Shown: positions 1-9,111, counted from the stretch's first letter. The stretch: 64,000 bases of DNA from Terrabacter sp. Root85 (GCF_001429185.1 NZ_LMIW01000010.1:186001-250000); one strand, 5' to 3'. The notes: generated by a model from the letters alone, not told the origin. Numbers and translations: made by a program.

Positions 1-635
1 TCGGGCCTGCCGAAGTACATGTCCCAGTCGGAGAGCAGGCGCCCGAGCTCGGTCACGGGGTCGGCGTGGTCGTCGACGCGCAGGTCGGCGAGCACCCCGC
101 ACGCGTCGTAGCCGGAACCCGGCTCGACGGCATACATGGCTGCGCTCTGGCGTCCGCGGGAGTCGCCACCGGCGGCGTCGCCGGCCACGAGGGCGGCGAG
201 CAGACGCCGGGCGAGCGGCTGCCCTGCCGTCTCGTGCCAGGCGCGCTCCATCTCCTCGACGACCTCGGGCCCGGTGAGGATGTTGCCCTGGATGGCGTAT
301 GCCGTGTGGCCGTCGTCGCGGGCGACGCCGCCCGCCCAGTCGTTGCACTCCGAGCCCGTGAAGGTCGCGGCCGAGGCGAGCCCGACGACGCCCACCTGGC
401 GGGTCTCGCGACCCTCGTCGAGCGCGGTCGCGGCCGCGAGCGCCTCGTCCGCGGGCTCGCCGGCAGCGAGGCGGCCGAGGAGCTCGTCGAGGTAGGCGAC
501 CCGGGCGAAGGACTGCGTCGCGACCGCGCCCACGCCGAGACGGGCGGCCGGGACGACCGCCCCGACCGCGAGGAACTTGCTCGCGACGGCGATGCCGTGG
601 GCGTCACCCTGACGGGCGACGATCGAGAAGGTCAC
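1..635 (-). CDS. DUF1028 family Ntn-hydrolase-like protein (3' end cut by window edge)
   Basis: Reading leftwards from a GTG at 635, the protein begins [14 protein letters not shown] and continues with [14 protein letters not shown], the conserved N-terminus of the DUF1028 family, whose fold resembles Ntn hydrolases. Around residues 90-120 it has the family pattern of a QGNILTG segment. About 211 residues are visible and the C-terminus lies outside the window. The biochemical activity of DUF1028 proteins is not settled, so none is assigned. It starts 15 bp after the hpt stop and is probably co-transcribed with it. No good Shine-Dalgarno sequence precedes the GTG; the start rests on family alignment. 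The gene contains two copies of the octamer described in the findings. Confidence 0.85.
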   Translation of the reverse strand, partial: MTFSIVARQGDAHGIAVASKFLAVGAVVPAARLGVGAVATQSFARVAYLDELLGRLAAGEPADEALAAATALDEGRETRQVGVVGLASAATFTGSECNDWAGGVARDDGHTAYAIQGNILTGPEVVEEMERAWHETAGQPLARRLLAALVAGDAAGGDSRGRQSAAMYAVEPGSGYDACGVLADLRVDDHADPVTELGRLLSDWDMYFGRP

Positions 636-650
636 CGGAGGCCGCCGCGG

Positions 651-1202
651 TCAGGCGTAGACGTGCGGGGCGAGGGTGCCGACACAACGCAGGTTGCGGT
701 ACTTCTCGGCGTAGTCGAGGCCGTAGCCGACGACGAACTCGTTGGGGATGTCGAAGCCGACGTACTTGACCGGGATGTCGACCTTGACGACGTCGGGCTT
801 GCGCAGCAGCGTGCAGATCTCGACCGAGGCGGGCTTGCGCGACTCGAGGTTGGACTTGATCCACGAGAGCGTCAGGCCGGAGTCGATGATGTCCTCGACG
901 ATGAGCACGTGGCGGCCGCTGATGTCGGTGTCGAGGTCCTTGAGGATGCGCACGACGCCCGAGGACTTCGTGCCGGAGCCGTAGGACGAGACCGCCATCC
1001 AGTCCATCGGTGCGGTGCCGGGCAGGGCGCGCATGAGGTCGGCCATGACGACGACGGCGCCCTTGAGGACGCCGACGAGGAGGAACTCCTTGCCCTCGTA
1101 GTCCCGCCAGATGTCGGCGGCGAGCTCGGAGAGGCGGGTCTGGATCTGCTCCTCGGTGAGCAGGACCTTGGCCAGGTCATCTCCCATGTGCTCGTGGTCC
1201 AC
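651..1202 (-). CDS. hpt: hypoxanthine phosphoribosyltransferase
   Basis: This purine-salvage enzyme converts hypoxanthine or guanine plus PRPP to IMP or GMP in the cytoplasm. The 183-residue protein has the normal family length. The PRPP-binding loop [13 protein letters not shown] lies at about residues 99-111, and the flexible-loop SYG segment at about 73-75. The GTG start at 1202 is supported by a GAGGAG sequence 5-7 nt upstream; an ATG five codons further in is the alternative. It lies downstream of tilS on the same strand, the usual actinobacterial order. The following gene here is DUF1028, where ftsH is commonly found. Confidence 0.97.
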   Translation of the reverse strand: MDHEHMGDDLAKVLLTEEQIQTRLSELAADIWRDYEGKEFLLVGVLKGAVVVMADLMRALPGTAPMDWMAVSSYGSGTKSSGVVRILKDLDTDISGRHVLIVEDIIDSGLTLSWIKSNLESRKPASVEICTLLRKPDVVKVDIPVKYVGFDIPNEFVVGYGLDYAEKYRNLRCVGTLAPHVYA

Positions 1203-1451
1203 GAAGGCTCCTCAGTGCGTTGCGGGGGGTGGTGCAGGGTCGTGCGGGGCGGGTCCATTCAACCGCACGCGGCTGGGTGCCGTCGCCGCCGGGGAAGCAG
1301 GCCGGGCCTGTCAGCCGAGCGGCCGCTCGAGCCACTCCTCCAGGCGGGCGTATGCCGTCGGCTCCGTCACGACGACGCCGCGGTCGCGCGCCACGGCCCC
1401 CCACACCGTCGGGTGGTGACGGGGCGGCCCAGCGGCTCTCGCGCACCGGGC

Positions 1452-2468
1452 TCAGGCGTTGGCGGTCTGTCGCAGCGGGCTGAAGACGATGGCCCCACCG
1501 GTGCGCGCGACGGCGATGCCGCCGGGCACGTGGAGCGGGCCCTGTCCGTGCCACGAGGTGAGGAGCGCGTCGAGCGACTCGACATGGGCGGCGCTGACGT
1601 CGGCGAGCGGTGCGCCGGCCTCGGCGGCGAGGATCCGCCAGACGCGCGTGCGGATCGCCCGTGGCAGGGCCGCGAGCGCGTCGAGGTCGACGCCCTCACC
1701 GCCAGGACCGCCGGGCAGGTCGGCCCGGGCCCGGACGGCCAGGCTCTCGAGGTAGTCGGCGTCCTCGCGCAGCAGGTCGGCACTGCGGGCCAGGGCTGCC
1801 CCGAAGCCGGGGCCGAGGTCGGACTCGAGGGTGGCGAGCAGCCGGCGGGCGCGGACCCTGCGGAACGAGTCGTCGCTGTTGTGCGGGTCGTCCCATGGGT
1901 CGATGCCGTAGGCCGCGCAGGCGGCCAGCGTCGTGGCGCGCGGCAGGCCGAGGAGGGGACGGACGAAGCGGTCGCGGCGCACCGGCATACCGCTCAGCGA
2001 CCGCGCACCCGACCCGCGGGACAGGCCGAGGAGCACCTGTTCGGCCTGGTCGTCGCGGGTGTGGCCGATGAGCACCATGGACGCGCCGACGCGGTCGGCC
2101 GCGCCCTCGATGGCGGCGTAGCGGGCCGACCGGGCGTCGGCCTCGAGTCCGGCACCGCTCGTGCGCACGTCGGCGCGGACGACCTCGACGGGGTCGAGAC
2201 CGATCTCGCGGCACAGGGCTGCGGCGTCCTCGGCGACCTGGGCCGAACGGTCCTGGAGGCCGTGGTCGACGACGACGGCACCGGCACGCACACCGGAGCG
2301 CGGCGCCTCGAAGGCGAGGGCCGCGGCGAGCGCCACGGAGTCGGGGCCGCCCGAGCACGCGACGAGGACGACACCGCCCTCGGGCACGTCGGCAAGGTGC
2401 TCACGCACCGCGAGCCGGGTGGCGGCGACGGCGGGGTCAGGACCGGGCATGTCTGCGGGACCTCGCAT
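1452..2468 (-). CDS. tilS: tRNA(Ile)-lysidine synthetase
   Basis: TilS uses ATP and lysine to modify the wobble cytidine of the CAU-anticodon tRNA-Ile to lysidine, so that it reads AUA. The PP-loop motif SGGPDS is at residues 39-44, followed by the family segments VVDHGLQ and GHTRDDQAEQ. At 338 residues it is the short actinobacterial form. The ATG at 2468 is separated by one codon-sized gap from the metalloprotease stop (TGA GCG ATG), which implies translational coupling; an internal ATG at 2450 is possible. It lies between the metalloprotease and hpt genes, a conserved arrangement. Confidence 0.96.
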   Translation of the reverse strand: MRGPADMPGPDPAVAATRLAVREHLADVPEGGVVLVACSGGPDSVALAAALAFEAPRSGVRAGAVVVDHGLQDRSAQVAEDAAALCREIGLDPVEVVRADVRTSGAGLEADARSARYAAIEGAADRVGASMVLIGHTRDDQAEQVLLGLSRGSGARSLSGMPVRRDRFVRPLLGLPRATTLAACAAYGIDPWDDPHNSDDSFRRVRARRLLATLESDLGPGFGAALARSADLLREDADYLESLAVRARADLPGGPGGEGVDLDALAALPRAIRTRVWRILAAEAGAPLADVSAAHVESLDALLTSWHGQGPLHVPGGIAVARTGGAIVFSPLRQTANA

Positions 2469-2471
2469 CGC

Positions 2472-3578
2472 TCACCCGTGGACCCGGCGCACCCAGGCGC
2501 CCGGATCGAGGATCTCGGCGGCCCGGGGCAACGTCTCCGGGGAGGACCACACGGCGTTGAAGCCGTCGCGGCCCACCTGGTCGGTGACGGCCCGGACGAA
2601 GACGGCGCCGTCGCGGTACTGACGCATCTTGGCCTCGAGACCGAGGAGCTTGCGCAGCAGGCGGTCGATGCCGACCGAGCTGCTGCGGCGCTCGTCGAAC
2701 TTGCGGCGGATCTCGCCGACGCTCGGGATGACCTGGGGACCGACCGCGTCCATGACGACGTCGGCATGGCCCTCGAGCAGCGACATGACGGCGGTGAGCT
2801 CGGCGATCTGGGCCTTCTGCTCCGGGGTCGCGAAGAGCTGGCCGATGCCCTCGCCGGAGCTGAACACCTCGGGGAGGTTCTTCGTCAGCTGCTCGAACCG
2901 CTTGGAGAGGTCCTCGGGGGTCGGCGCGAGGTCGACGGCGAGCGCCTGGGTGCGGGCCACCATGTGGTCGCGCAGCCACGGCACCGCGGTGAACTGCACC
3001 CGGTGCGTCTCCTCGTGCATGGCGACCCAGCGGCGGAAGTCGGTCGGGTCGACCTCGAGGCGTCGCTCGGTGGCGACGATGTTGGGGGCGACGAGGAGGA
3101 GCCGAGGCGTGCCGCCGGGTGCGAGGTCGTACTGTCCGAGCACCTTGCTCGACAGGAAGGCGAGCAGCCCGCCCATCTCGGCGCCGGTGACCTTGCCGCC
3201 GATCGCCGCGGCGGTGGCGTTCGTCGACGACTTCTTCGTCGCGTTGAGCTTGTCGACGACCGGGTCGAGCATCGACTTGAACGAGTCGACGTTGGCGCTG
3301 ATCCAGCCCGCGCGGTCGACGACGAGGGGCGCCGGCGCGTCGGCGGGCGCGGTCAGCGCGCTCGTCTCGGCAACCGGAGCCACGGCGGACGCGGCGGCTG
3401 CACGCAGGTCGGCGACGATCGCCGCGGCCTCGTCGCTCGAGACCTGGGGGCCCGGGTTGACGATCGCCCGACCGGTCCGCTTCGCGAACTCGTAGTCGAC
3501 GGACGCGGCCGGTGCACCACCCCTCGAGCCATCGGGACGTCCGGCGTCCACGGGAGTCGGGAGGGTCGTGTCGGTCAT
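2472..3578 (-). CDS. zincin-like metalloprotease (DUF2342 / F420-biosynthesis-associated family)
   Basis: Predicted cytosolic protein of 368 residues. The zinc-binding motif HEETH (HEXXH) sits in WVAMHEETHRVQF, and the rest matches the actinobacterial family annotated as zinc-dependent metalloprotease or coenzyme F420 biosynthesis associated. No substrate is known and neither name proves activity. I place the start at ATG 3578 (MTDTTLPTP), preceded by GAAAGGG; the longer open frame upstream of it lacks family-like sequence. It overlaps no neighbour and lies in the dacB-metalloprotease-tilS-hpt block. A low-complexity Ala-rich stretch links the N-terminus to the conserved part. Confidence 0.9.
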   Translation of the reverse strand: MTDTTLPTPVDAGRPDGSRGGAPAASVDYEFAKRTGRAIVNPGPQVSSDEAAAIVADLRAAAASAVAPVAETSALTAPADAPAPLVVDRAGWISANVDSFKSMLDPVVDKLNATKKSSTNATAAAIGGKVTGAEMGGLLAFLSSKVLGQYDLAPGGTPRLLLVAPNIVATERRLEVDPTDFRRWVAMHEETHRVQFTAVPWLRDHMVARTQALAVDLAPTPEDLSKRFEQLTKNLPEVFSSGEGIGQLFATPEQKAQIAELTAVMSLLEGHADVVMDAVGPQVIPSVGEIRRKFDERRSSSVGIDRLLRKLLGLEAKMRQYRDGAVFVRAVTDQVGRDGFNAVWSSPETLPRAAEILDPGAWVRRVHG

Positions 3579-3701
3579 GCCAGCCCTTTCGGTGCCGTGA
3601 CGGTGTCGACGTCGCGCGAGGTGTCTGGGAAGCCCAGCCGGCAACACGGAGAGGTCACGACCACCATCGCTCACCAGGACCCCGAGCGGCCCACCGGCCC
3701 G

Positions 3702-5336
3702 TCAGCGGCACCCGCACGAGGCGATCGCCGCTACAAAACGGTCCAACGCCGCTCGCGCGTCGTTGGTTCCCACTCCGGCGACCATACCCACGAAGACGAG
3801 GAGCCGACCGTCGTCGTCGACGACGCTCCCGGCGAGGGCGTTGGCCCCGGTCAGGGTGCCCGTCTTGGCCCGGGCGCGGCCTGCGGCGTCGTGCTGCGCG
3901 CCGGTGAACCGGTCCGCCAGGGTGCCGGTCAGGCCACCGATCGGGAGTCCGTCGAGGGCTCGCCGCAGCACGGCGTGCTTCCCGTCGTAGCCGAGCACGA
4001 GCACGTCGGACAGGAGCGAGGCGCGGACCCGGTTCTCGCGGGAGAGGCCGCTCGCGTCGGAGAGGGTCACTCCGGCCGTGTCGAGGCCGAGCGCGGCCAC
4101 CTGCGACACGACCCACGCGCCGACCTCGGCGAAGTCGGTGCCGGCGCCGGAGCGGTAGGCCGCTTGGCGGGAGAGGATCTCGGTCAGCGCGTTGTCGCTG
4201 TCGGTGAGGGCGAGGGCCAGCTGCTCTCGCACGGGCGCGGACTCGACGCTGCCGAGGACCGCTCCCGGGCCGCTCGCGGGCGCCGTCGGCGTCGCGGCCG
4301 CGGTCGTCGGGGCCCGCGCGCCGTCGGGCGTCGCCCCCTCGGGCGGCGTGGCCCCGCCGGACGGTGAGGCCCCGTCGGACGGTGTGGCCCCGTCGGACGG
4401 TGCGGCGGACGCTCCAGCGTCGGCAGCCGGCGTCGGCATCGGCGACCCGGGGACGCCGGGTGCCTGACCTCGCGCGGCCAGCCTCACGTCGATCCCGCGC
4501 CCCTCCAGCTGCCGGGCGAAGGCCGACCGGACGGAGGCGACGGGGTCGGCCGGGCCGGGCGCCCCACCGTGGGCGCGCTGGCTCGACAGCCCGAGCATCG
4601 CGACCGCGCCGGTGATGCCCGAGCTGCGGAAGGTCGACGCCCACGTCGGCGCCGTCGTCGGCCCGGCGGCATACGTCTCGTCGACGTAGAGGGTGACGCT
4701 GGTGGTGCCGCTGCCCTTGAGGGCCGTGGCCACCTGCCCGGCCAGGTCGCGCAGTCCGGCTCGGCCGGCGACCGCGTCGGGGTCGCCCGTGCCGGGGTTG
4801 AGCAGGGAGTCGCCGCCCGCGACGAGGACGATCTCGTCAGGCGTGTCCCCCTCGCGCACTACGGTGCGCAGCGTCTCGTCGGGTGCGAAGGTCTGGCCGA
4901 TGGCCGCGGCGGAGAGCAGCTTGGTCGTCGAGGCCGGGATGCGCAGCTCGTCGCCGCCCTGGTCGAGCAGCACGTCGCCGGTCTGCCCGTCACGGACGAC
5001 GAGGGCTGAGTCGCGCAGCGCCGGGAGCGCACGCACCGACGCGAGCGCCTGCTCGATGCCGGCGGCGGACGGCGCGACGGTGTCGCCGGCGAGTGAGGGC
5101 AGCGGCGGCGCGACAGAGGTCGACAGCGTCGGCTGCGGGACCGAGGGCAGCGTCCGCGTCGCGACCGTCTCGGTGGGCGCGGGCGGCGGCAGCGGCCGCA
5201 CCGTCAGCGCACCGGGCGCGGCGTCGGCGACGTCGAGGACGGCATACCCCAGCACGATCGCGACGACCGACCACACCGCGGCCATGCCGTAGGTCAGGCG
5301 GGGACCGCGCCGCCCCGGCTGCGTCTCGTGCGCCAC
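3702..5336 (-). CDS. dacB: D-alanyl-D-alanine carboxypeptidase/endopeptidase (PBP4 type)
   Basis: This exported penicillin-binding protein trims or cleaves D-Ala-containing peptidoglycan cross-links. It has an N-terminal membrane anchor (about residues 17-38) followed by a Pro/Thr-rich linker. The three catalytic boxes are present: STTK with the nucleophile Ser136, SDN in [10 protein letters not shown], and KTG in RAKTGTLTG. At 544 residues it is within the family range. An inserted low-complexity tract of Ala/Pro/Ser/Gly repeats (encoded near 4310-4440) separates the middle domain from the SDN region. It is the first gene of the leftward block and is divergent from ppa. Confidence 0.95.
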   Translation of the reverse strand: MAHETQPGRRGPRLTYGMAAVWSVVAIVLGYAVLDVADAAPGALTVRPLPPPAPTETVATRTLPSVPQPTLSTSVAPPLPSLAGDTVAPSAAGIEQALASVRALPALRDSALVVRDGQTGDVLLDQGGDELRIPASTTKLLSAAAIGQTFAPDETLRTVVREGDTPDEIVLVAGGDSLLNPGTGDPDAVAGRAGLRDLAGQVATALKGSGTTSVTLYVDETYAAGPTTAPTWASTFRSSGITGAVAMLGLSSQRAHGGAPGPADPVASVRSAFARQLEGRGIDVRLAARGQAPGVPGSPMPTPAADAGASAAPSDGATPSDGASPSGGATPPEGATPDGARAPTTAAATPTAPASGPGAVLGSVESAPVREQLALALTDSDNALTEILSRQAAYRSGAGTDFAEVGAWVVSQVAALGLDTAGVTLSDASGLSRENRVRASLLSDVLVLGYDGKHAVLRRALDGLPIGGLTGTLADRFTGAQHDAAGRARAKTGTLTGANALAGSVVDDDGRLLVFVGMVAGVGTNDARAALDRFVAAIASCGCR

Positions 5337-5388
5337 GTCGCGTCACCCCCTGTCCGTCGTCCGTCGCTGTTTCGCGCAAGGACCGCCC

Positions 5389-5416
5389 TTGCTGACACAC
5401 TGTCGCGGACGATTCT
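5389..5416 (+). promoter_or_regulatory. possible ppa promoter
   Basis: TTGCTG at 5389-5394 and GATTCT at 5411-5416 are separated by 16 bp in the divergent dacB/ppa intergenic region. The match to a housekeeping promoter is only moderate and the start of transcription is not shown by the sequence. Confidence 0.3.
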
Positions 5417-5492
5417 GTCAGCCGCCGACGGGTGCTCCGGCACCCGAGCCGCACCCGAGACAGCACCCGAAGACCGTGAAGAAGGGGAAGAC

Positions 5493-6011
5493 GTGGAGTT
5501 CGACGTCACCATCGAGATCCCGCGCGGACAGCGCAACAAGTACGAGGTCGACCACGAGACCGGTCGGATCCGCCTCGACCGCTACCTCTTCACGCCGATG
5601 GCCTACCCCGCCGACTACGGCTACATCGAGGACTCGCTCGGTGAGGACGGCGACCCCCTGGACGCGCTCGTGCTGCTGCCCGAGCCGGTCTTCCCCGGCG
5701 TCGTCGTCGAGGCGCGCCCGATCGGTGTCTTCCACATGACCGACGAGGCCGGCGGTGACGACAAGGTGCTCTGCGTGCCCGTCGACCCGCGCACCGCCGA
5801 CGTCCAGGACATCTCTGACGTCAGCACGTTCACCCTCGACGAGATCCAGCACTTCTTCGAGCGCTACAAGGACCTCGAGCCCGGCAAGCACGTCGAGGGC
5901 TCGGACTGGGGCAACCGCGAGGCCGCCGAGAAGATCATCGGCGAGGCCTTCGACCGCGCCAAGGAGCAGGGCACCTCGACCGCCCGCTGGGCGATGCCGC
6001 AGGGGCACTGA
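5493..6011 (+). CDS. ppa: inorganic pyrophosphatase (family I)
   Basis: Soluble enzyme that hydrolyses pyrophosphate to phosphate, pulling biosynthetic reactions forward. The GTG at 5493 gives [18 protein letters not shown], the family N-terminus, with GAAGGGGAAG upstream; longer open frames upstream are not family-like. The 172-residue length is normal. The metal-binding signature [18 protein letters not shown] is present at about residues 49-66, and the C-terminal WGN motif is conserved. Divergent from dacB, an arrangement common in Actinobacteria. A 50-bp palindrome follows 130 bp downstream. Confidence 0.97.
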   Translation: MEFDVTIEIPRGQRNKYEVDHETGRIRLDRYLFTPMAYPADYGYIEDSLGEDGDPLDALVLLPEPVFPGVVVEARPIGVFHMTDEAGGDDKVLCVPVDPRTADVQDISDVSTFTLDEIQHFFERYKDLEPGKHVEGSDWGNREAAEKIIGEAFDRAKEQGTSTARWAMPQGH

Positions 6012-6142
6012 GCCTCCCGCAACACCTGCCCACACGCGTTCGTATGCCGTGTGCCTGACCCCCGCCGCCCGTCCCGGTCGCGGGGGTCAGCCGTCTCCGG
6101 CGGCGGGTGCGGCACCAGGGTGGGCCTGCACGTGAAATGCGC

Positions 6143-6192
6143 GATGGACCGGCGTCCGGTGGGGTGATCACCCCACCGGACGCCGGTCCATC
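6143..6192. terminator. 50-bp perfect palindrome, probable bidirectional terminator
   Basis: The sequence is a perfect palindrome with no spacer, centred on TGATCA at 6165-6170; the two 25-bp arms begin GATGGACCGG and match base for base. It lies between the convergent ends of ppa and the MFS gene, so a bidirectional transcription stop is the simplest role. There is no clear U-tract on either side. Confidence 0.7.
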
Positions 6193-6207
6193 TGCTGTTC
6201 GATCTAA

Positions 6208-6258
6208 CGGGCCGGGCCGGGCCGGGTCGGGTCGGGCCGGGTCCGGCCGGGTCCGGTC
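6208..6258. repeat. G-rich pentamer tract (GGGCC/GGGTC/GGTCC)
   Basis: About ten near-contiguous five-base units containing GGG or GG runs at regular spacing lie directly downstream of the MFS stop at 6274. Four or more GGG runs separated by two bases could form a G-quadruplex on the plus strand. It may equally be simple tandem slippage in non-coding DNA. Confidence 0.7.
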
Positions 6259-6273
6259 AGGCCGCAGGTGCCC

Positions 6274-7782
6274 TCACTGGGCCTCGGCGCCGTCTGCTGC
6301 GGCGACGGCCACCGCCTCTCGAGTCGGCTCACGGGTCGGCTCGGACGATGCGGTCACCACCTGGGCCGGGCGCGGCCGGAGCACGAACGCCGCGACGAGC
6401 AGCGCCACGAGGGTGAACGTCGCCGACGTGAGGAACGCCGGCTCGACGCCCGGCACGAACTGGCCCGGGACGGCCTGCGACGCATAGACGCTGACGATCG
6501 CGGCGAGCCCCACGGCGCCACCGAGCTGCTGCGCGGTCTGGAGCAGCCCGGAGACCGTGCCGGCCTGGGCGCGGTCGACGCCGCCGAGGACGACGACCGT
6601 GACCGGCATGAAGACGAGCGCGGCCGACACGCCGTTGAGCACCAGCGCACCCAGGAGGTGCGCGGCATACGTGCTCGTCGTCGACATGGTGCTCAGCCAC
6701 ACGAAGCTGGCGGTGAGGCCCAGCGTGCCCACGAGGAGCATCGGCCGGGGGCCGACCTTGGCGACGAGGCGGGCGCTGACCCGCGACGTCGCGAAGATCG
6801 CGAGGCTGAGCGGGAGGAACGCGGCGCCGGTCGCGACCGGGCTGAAGCCGAGGACGAGCTGGAGGTACTGCGTCACGAGGAAGAACGTCGAGAACTGCGC
6901 GCCGACGACGAGCGCCATGAGCACGAGGGCTCCCCCGCGGGTGCGGTTGCGGACGAGCGCGAGCGGCAGCAGCGGGGAGCTGACCCGACCCTCGGTGCGC
7001 ACGAAGAGCGCGATGAGGAGCACGCCGACGACGAACGAGCCGATCGTCACGGGCGACGCCCAGCCGCGGTCGGCCGCACTGATGAAGCCGTGCACGACGG
7101 AGACGGAGCCGAGGGTGGCGGTGATCGCGCCGACCACGTCGAAGCGGCCTCGGATCCTCGGCGTCTCGGTCACGTAGCGGCGCGCGAGGACGAGCACGAC
7201 GGCCCCGATCGGGACGTTGACGAAGAGCGTCCAGTGCCAGCTCACGTAGTCGGTGAGGATCCCACCGAGGAGCAGGCCGATGGACGCGCCGGCGGACGAC
7301 ACGGCCGTGAAGAGCGCCAGCCCGCGGTTGCGCGCGGCCTCGTTCGGGGCGCTCGTCGTGACGAGGGCGAGGACGCTCGGCGCGGCGAGCGCGGCACCGA
7401 CTCCCTGGAGGGTGCGCGCGGCGATGAGCCAGGCGGGGGACGTGGCGAGGCCACCGAGCAGGCTCGCGACGGTGAAGATCGCCAGGCCGATCTCGAAGAT
7501 GCGCAGTCGCCCGAAGACGTCGCCGAGGCGCCCGCCCAGGAGCAGCAGTCCGCCGAAGGCGAGGGTGTAGGCGTTGAGCACCCAGGAGAGGCCCGCGGGC
7601 GTGAACCCGAGGTCGGTCTGGATGTGCGGGAGCGCGACGTTCACGACGGTCGCGTCGAGCACGAGCATGAGCTGGGCGACGAGGACGACGCCGAGGCCGA
7701 TGGCGCCGCGTCTGGCGGCCCGCTCCCTCGTGGAGCGCTCGGGTTGTCGGGTGACGGGTGATGCGGTGGTGCTGGTCGACAT
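6274..7782 (-). CDS. MFS drug exporter, DHA2 (EmrB/QacA) type
   Basis: Integral membrane proton antiporter predicted to export drugs or toxic compounds. The 502-residue protein begins MSTSTTASPV at ATG 7782, preceded by TGAGG, and has about 14 hydrophobic helices. Family motifs include LDATVVNVALP in helix 1 and GGRLGDVFGRL in the first cytoplasmic loop. Upstream codons up to 8106 are basic and Pro-rich and do not look like this family. It lies behind a short unknown frame and opposite a TetR gene with operator-like inverted repeats between them, so repression by that TetR protein is likely. The substrate is unknown. Confidence 0.9.
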   Translation of the reverse strand: MSTSTTASPVTRQPERSTRERAARRGAIGLGVVLVAQLMLVLDATVVNVALPHIQTDLGFTPAGLSWVLNAYTLAFGGLLLLGGRLGDVFGRLRIFEIGLAIFTVASLLGGLATSPAWLIAARTLQGVGAALAAPSVLALVTTSAPNEAARNRGLALFTAVSSAGASIGLLLGGILTDYVSWHWTLFVNVPIGAVVLVLARRYVTETPRIRGRFDVVGAITATLGSVSVVHGFISAADRGWASPVTIGSFVVGVLLIALFVRTEGRVSSPLLPLALVRNRTRGGALVLMALVVGAQFSTFFLVTQYLQLVLGFSPVATGAAFLPLSLAIFATSRVSARLVAKVGPRPMLLVGTLGLTASFVWLSTMSTTSTYAAHLLGALVLNGVSAALVFMPVTVVVLGGVDRAQAGTVSGLLQTAQQLGGAVGLAAIVSVYASQAVPGQFVPGVEPAFLTSATFTLVALLVAAFVLRPRPAQVVTASSEPTREPTREAVAVAAADGAEAQ

Positions 7783-7790
7783 CTCTGACC

Positions 7791-8030
7791 TCAGGATTCG
7801 TGGTGCGTGAACGGGCGGTGCGAGCTCTCGTCGGTGAGGTCGCGGGCCATGGGCGTGAAGGAGGTGGCGCGGGTGCGGCGTCGGCGCTCGCCGTCGCTGG
7901 CACCCTGCGTGCCGTGCGTGCCCTCGGCTCCGTGGGTGCCGCGGGGCACGAGCGGGGCACGGTGGGTCGTGGCGAGGTGCGACAGGTGGACGCGTCGGGC
8001 CTGTCGGGTGGGCTGGATCGTGGTGGTCAT
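7791..8030 (-). CDS. possible small Thr/His/Arg-rich protein ahead of the MFS exporter
   Basis: A 79-codon frame (MTTTIQPTRQARRV...) begins at ATG 8030 with GAGGAG about ten bases upstream and ends 8 bp before the exporter start. It has no membrane segment, no recognised domain and a short internal THG repeat. It could be a real leader or adaptor peptide, or only a permissive frame in a 360-bp regulatory region. I do not recognise a family. Confidence 0.4.
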   Translation of the reverse strand: MTTTIQPTRQARRVHLSHLATTHRAPLVPRGTHGAEGTHGTQGASDGERRRRTRATSFTPMARDLTDESSHRPFTHHES

Positions 8031-8073
8031 GGGTGCCGGACTCCTCTGTGACGACGATCGGCGCTACGATTAG

Positions 8074-8124
8074 CGGAGAACCACTCCGGTTCTGCCTGAC
8101 CCACAATACGGAGACTGTCTCCGT
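8074..8124. promoter_or_regulatory. two TetR-type operator-like inverted repeats
   Basis: CGGAG-aacca-CTCCG lies at 8074-8088, overlapping a second pairing AGAACC/GGTTCT at 8077-8093. ACGGAGA-ctg-TCTCCGT lies at 8108-8124. Both share the CGGAG half-site and are in the divergent MFS/TetR intergenic region, as expected for autorepression plus repression of the exporter. Binding is inferred from position and symmetry only. Confidence 0.65.
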
Positions 8125-8144
8125 TTTAGCAAGGGAGATTTCTC

Positions 8145-8810
8145 GTGAGGCCTGCCGACGCTGGCAGTGCGACGCTCGAGTCGTCGCCGGGATCTGTTGC
8201 CACCCAAGGGGATTCGGCTGACGGACCGGCTCAGGAGAGCCCCGAGAACATGCCTCGCCCGATGCGCGCCGACGCCAGGCGCAACTACGACAAGATCCTC
8301 GCGACCGCCCGCATCGTCTTCACCGAGCGCGGCACTGACTCCTCGCTCGACGAGATCGCGAAGCGGGCCGGGGTGGGCCCCGGCACGCTCTACCGCCACT
8401 TCCCCACCCGCGAGGCCCTCGTCGACGCCCTCATGCAGGACTGGACCGACCGCGTTTCCGCCGACGCCGACGCCGCCATCGCCACGGGGCAGCCCGCCCG
8501 GGAGATGCTGCTCGGCTGGTTCGAGCACTTCATCGACCACATCACGCTGCACCGGGGCGCGGCCAGCAAGATCTGCGCCGCCATGGACGACCCCGCGTCC
8601 CCGATGTACCGCAAGTGCCGCGTCATGGGCGAGGCCAACCGCCGCGTCATCGACCACCTCGACGTCGGGGGGCAGCTGCGCCCGGGCGTCGACGCCGCCA
8701 ACGTCATGCGCCTCGTCAGCGGCGTCGCGAGCGTCGCCGACACGAGCCACGCCGACCTCGACGTCAGGCCCATGCTCGAGGTCGTCGTCGACGGGATCGT
8801 CCGCGGCTGA
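8145..8810 (+). CDS. TetR family transcriptional regulator
   Basis: Predicted repressor of the divergent MFS exporter. The N-terminal helix-turn-helix contains SLDEIAKRAGVGPGTLYRHF, the classic TetR signature, followed by an all-helical ligand-binding domain. GTG 8145 follows AAGGGAG by seven bases, but ATG 8250 (MPRPMRADARRN), preceded by CAGGAGAG, gives the more usual family N-terminus. The first 35 residues are therefore uncertain. The protein is 221 residues from the GTG or 186 from the ATG. Confidence 0.9.
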   Translation: MRPADAGSATLESSPGSVATQGDSADGPAQESPENMPRPMRADARRNYDKILATARIVFTERGTDSSLDEIAKRAGVGPGTLYRHFPTREALVDALMQDWTDRVSADADAAIATGQPAREMLLGWFEHFIDHITLHRGAASKICAAMDDPASPMYRKCRVMGEANRRVIDHLDVGGQLRPGVDAANVMRLVSGVASVADTSHADLDVRPMLEVVVDGIVRG

Positions 8811-8916
8811 CGCGTCGTTGCAGGGGCAGGACCGTCGACCAGGCGCGTGAGACGTCGACGATCCGGCTCGGCACGTTCGTCACGTCCGCCACCTTCCGCC
8901 TGCCCGGCAGGTCGCG

Positions 8917-9111
8917 GTGATCACCGGACCCTGGACTGCCGAGCCCGGGAAGACCTTCAGCCACAACGGAACCCACTACCCCGTCATCGACTCCCCCGCT
9001 CTCGCGACGCCGGTGCAGGCTGGTGGCGTGCTGATCATCATCGGCGGTGGCGGCAAGAGGCGCACCCCGGCACTCGCCGTGAGGTATCCCGCCGAGTTCA
9101 ACGCGCCGCCG
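8917..9111 (+). pseudogene. remnant of an LLM-class (F420-dependent) flavin oxidoreductase
   Basis: A 65-codon stretch reads GPWTAEPGKTF, then GTHYPVIDSPAL, then LIIIGGGGKRRTPAL and AEFN. These are consecutive blocks of the C-terminal third of luciferase-like F420-dependent oxidoreductases. The N-terminal TIM-barrel half and the final helices are missing in all frames nearby, so this is a decayed fragment rather than a gene. The rest of the 8811-9239 gap holds no convincing gene. Confidence 0.7.

Noticed and set aside
1310-1440. Short frame between tilS and hpt in the tilS frame after its stop (ends ERPLG)
   Set aside because: About 46 codons after the tilS stop, without a ribosome binding site or a recognised domain; insufficient evidence for a gene.
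66-4367. 1433-codon open frame on the plus strand covering hpt, tilS, metalloprotease and dacB
   Set aside because: It lies antisense to well-recognised genes, has low-complexity Arg/Asp/Gly-rich translation and no family match; it is a side effect of high GC in third codon positions.
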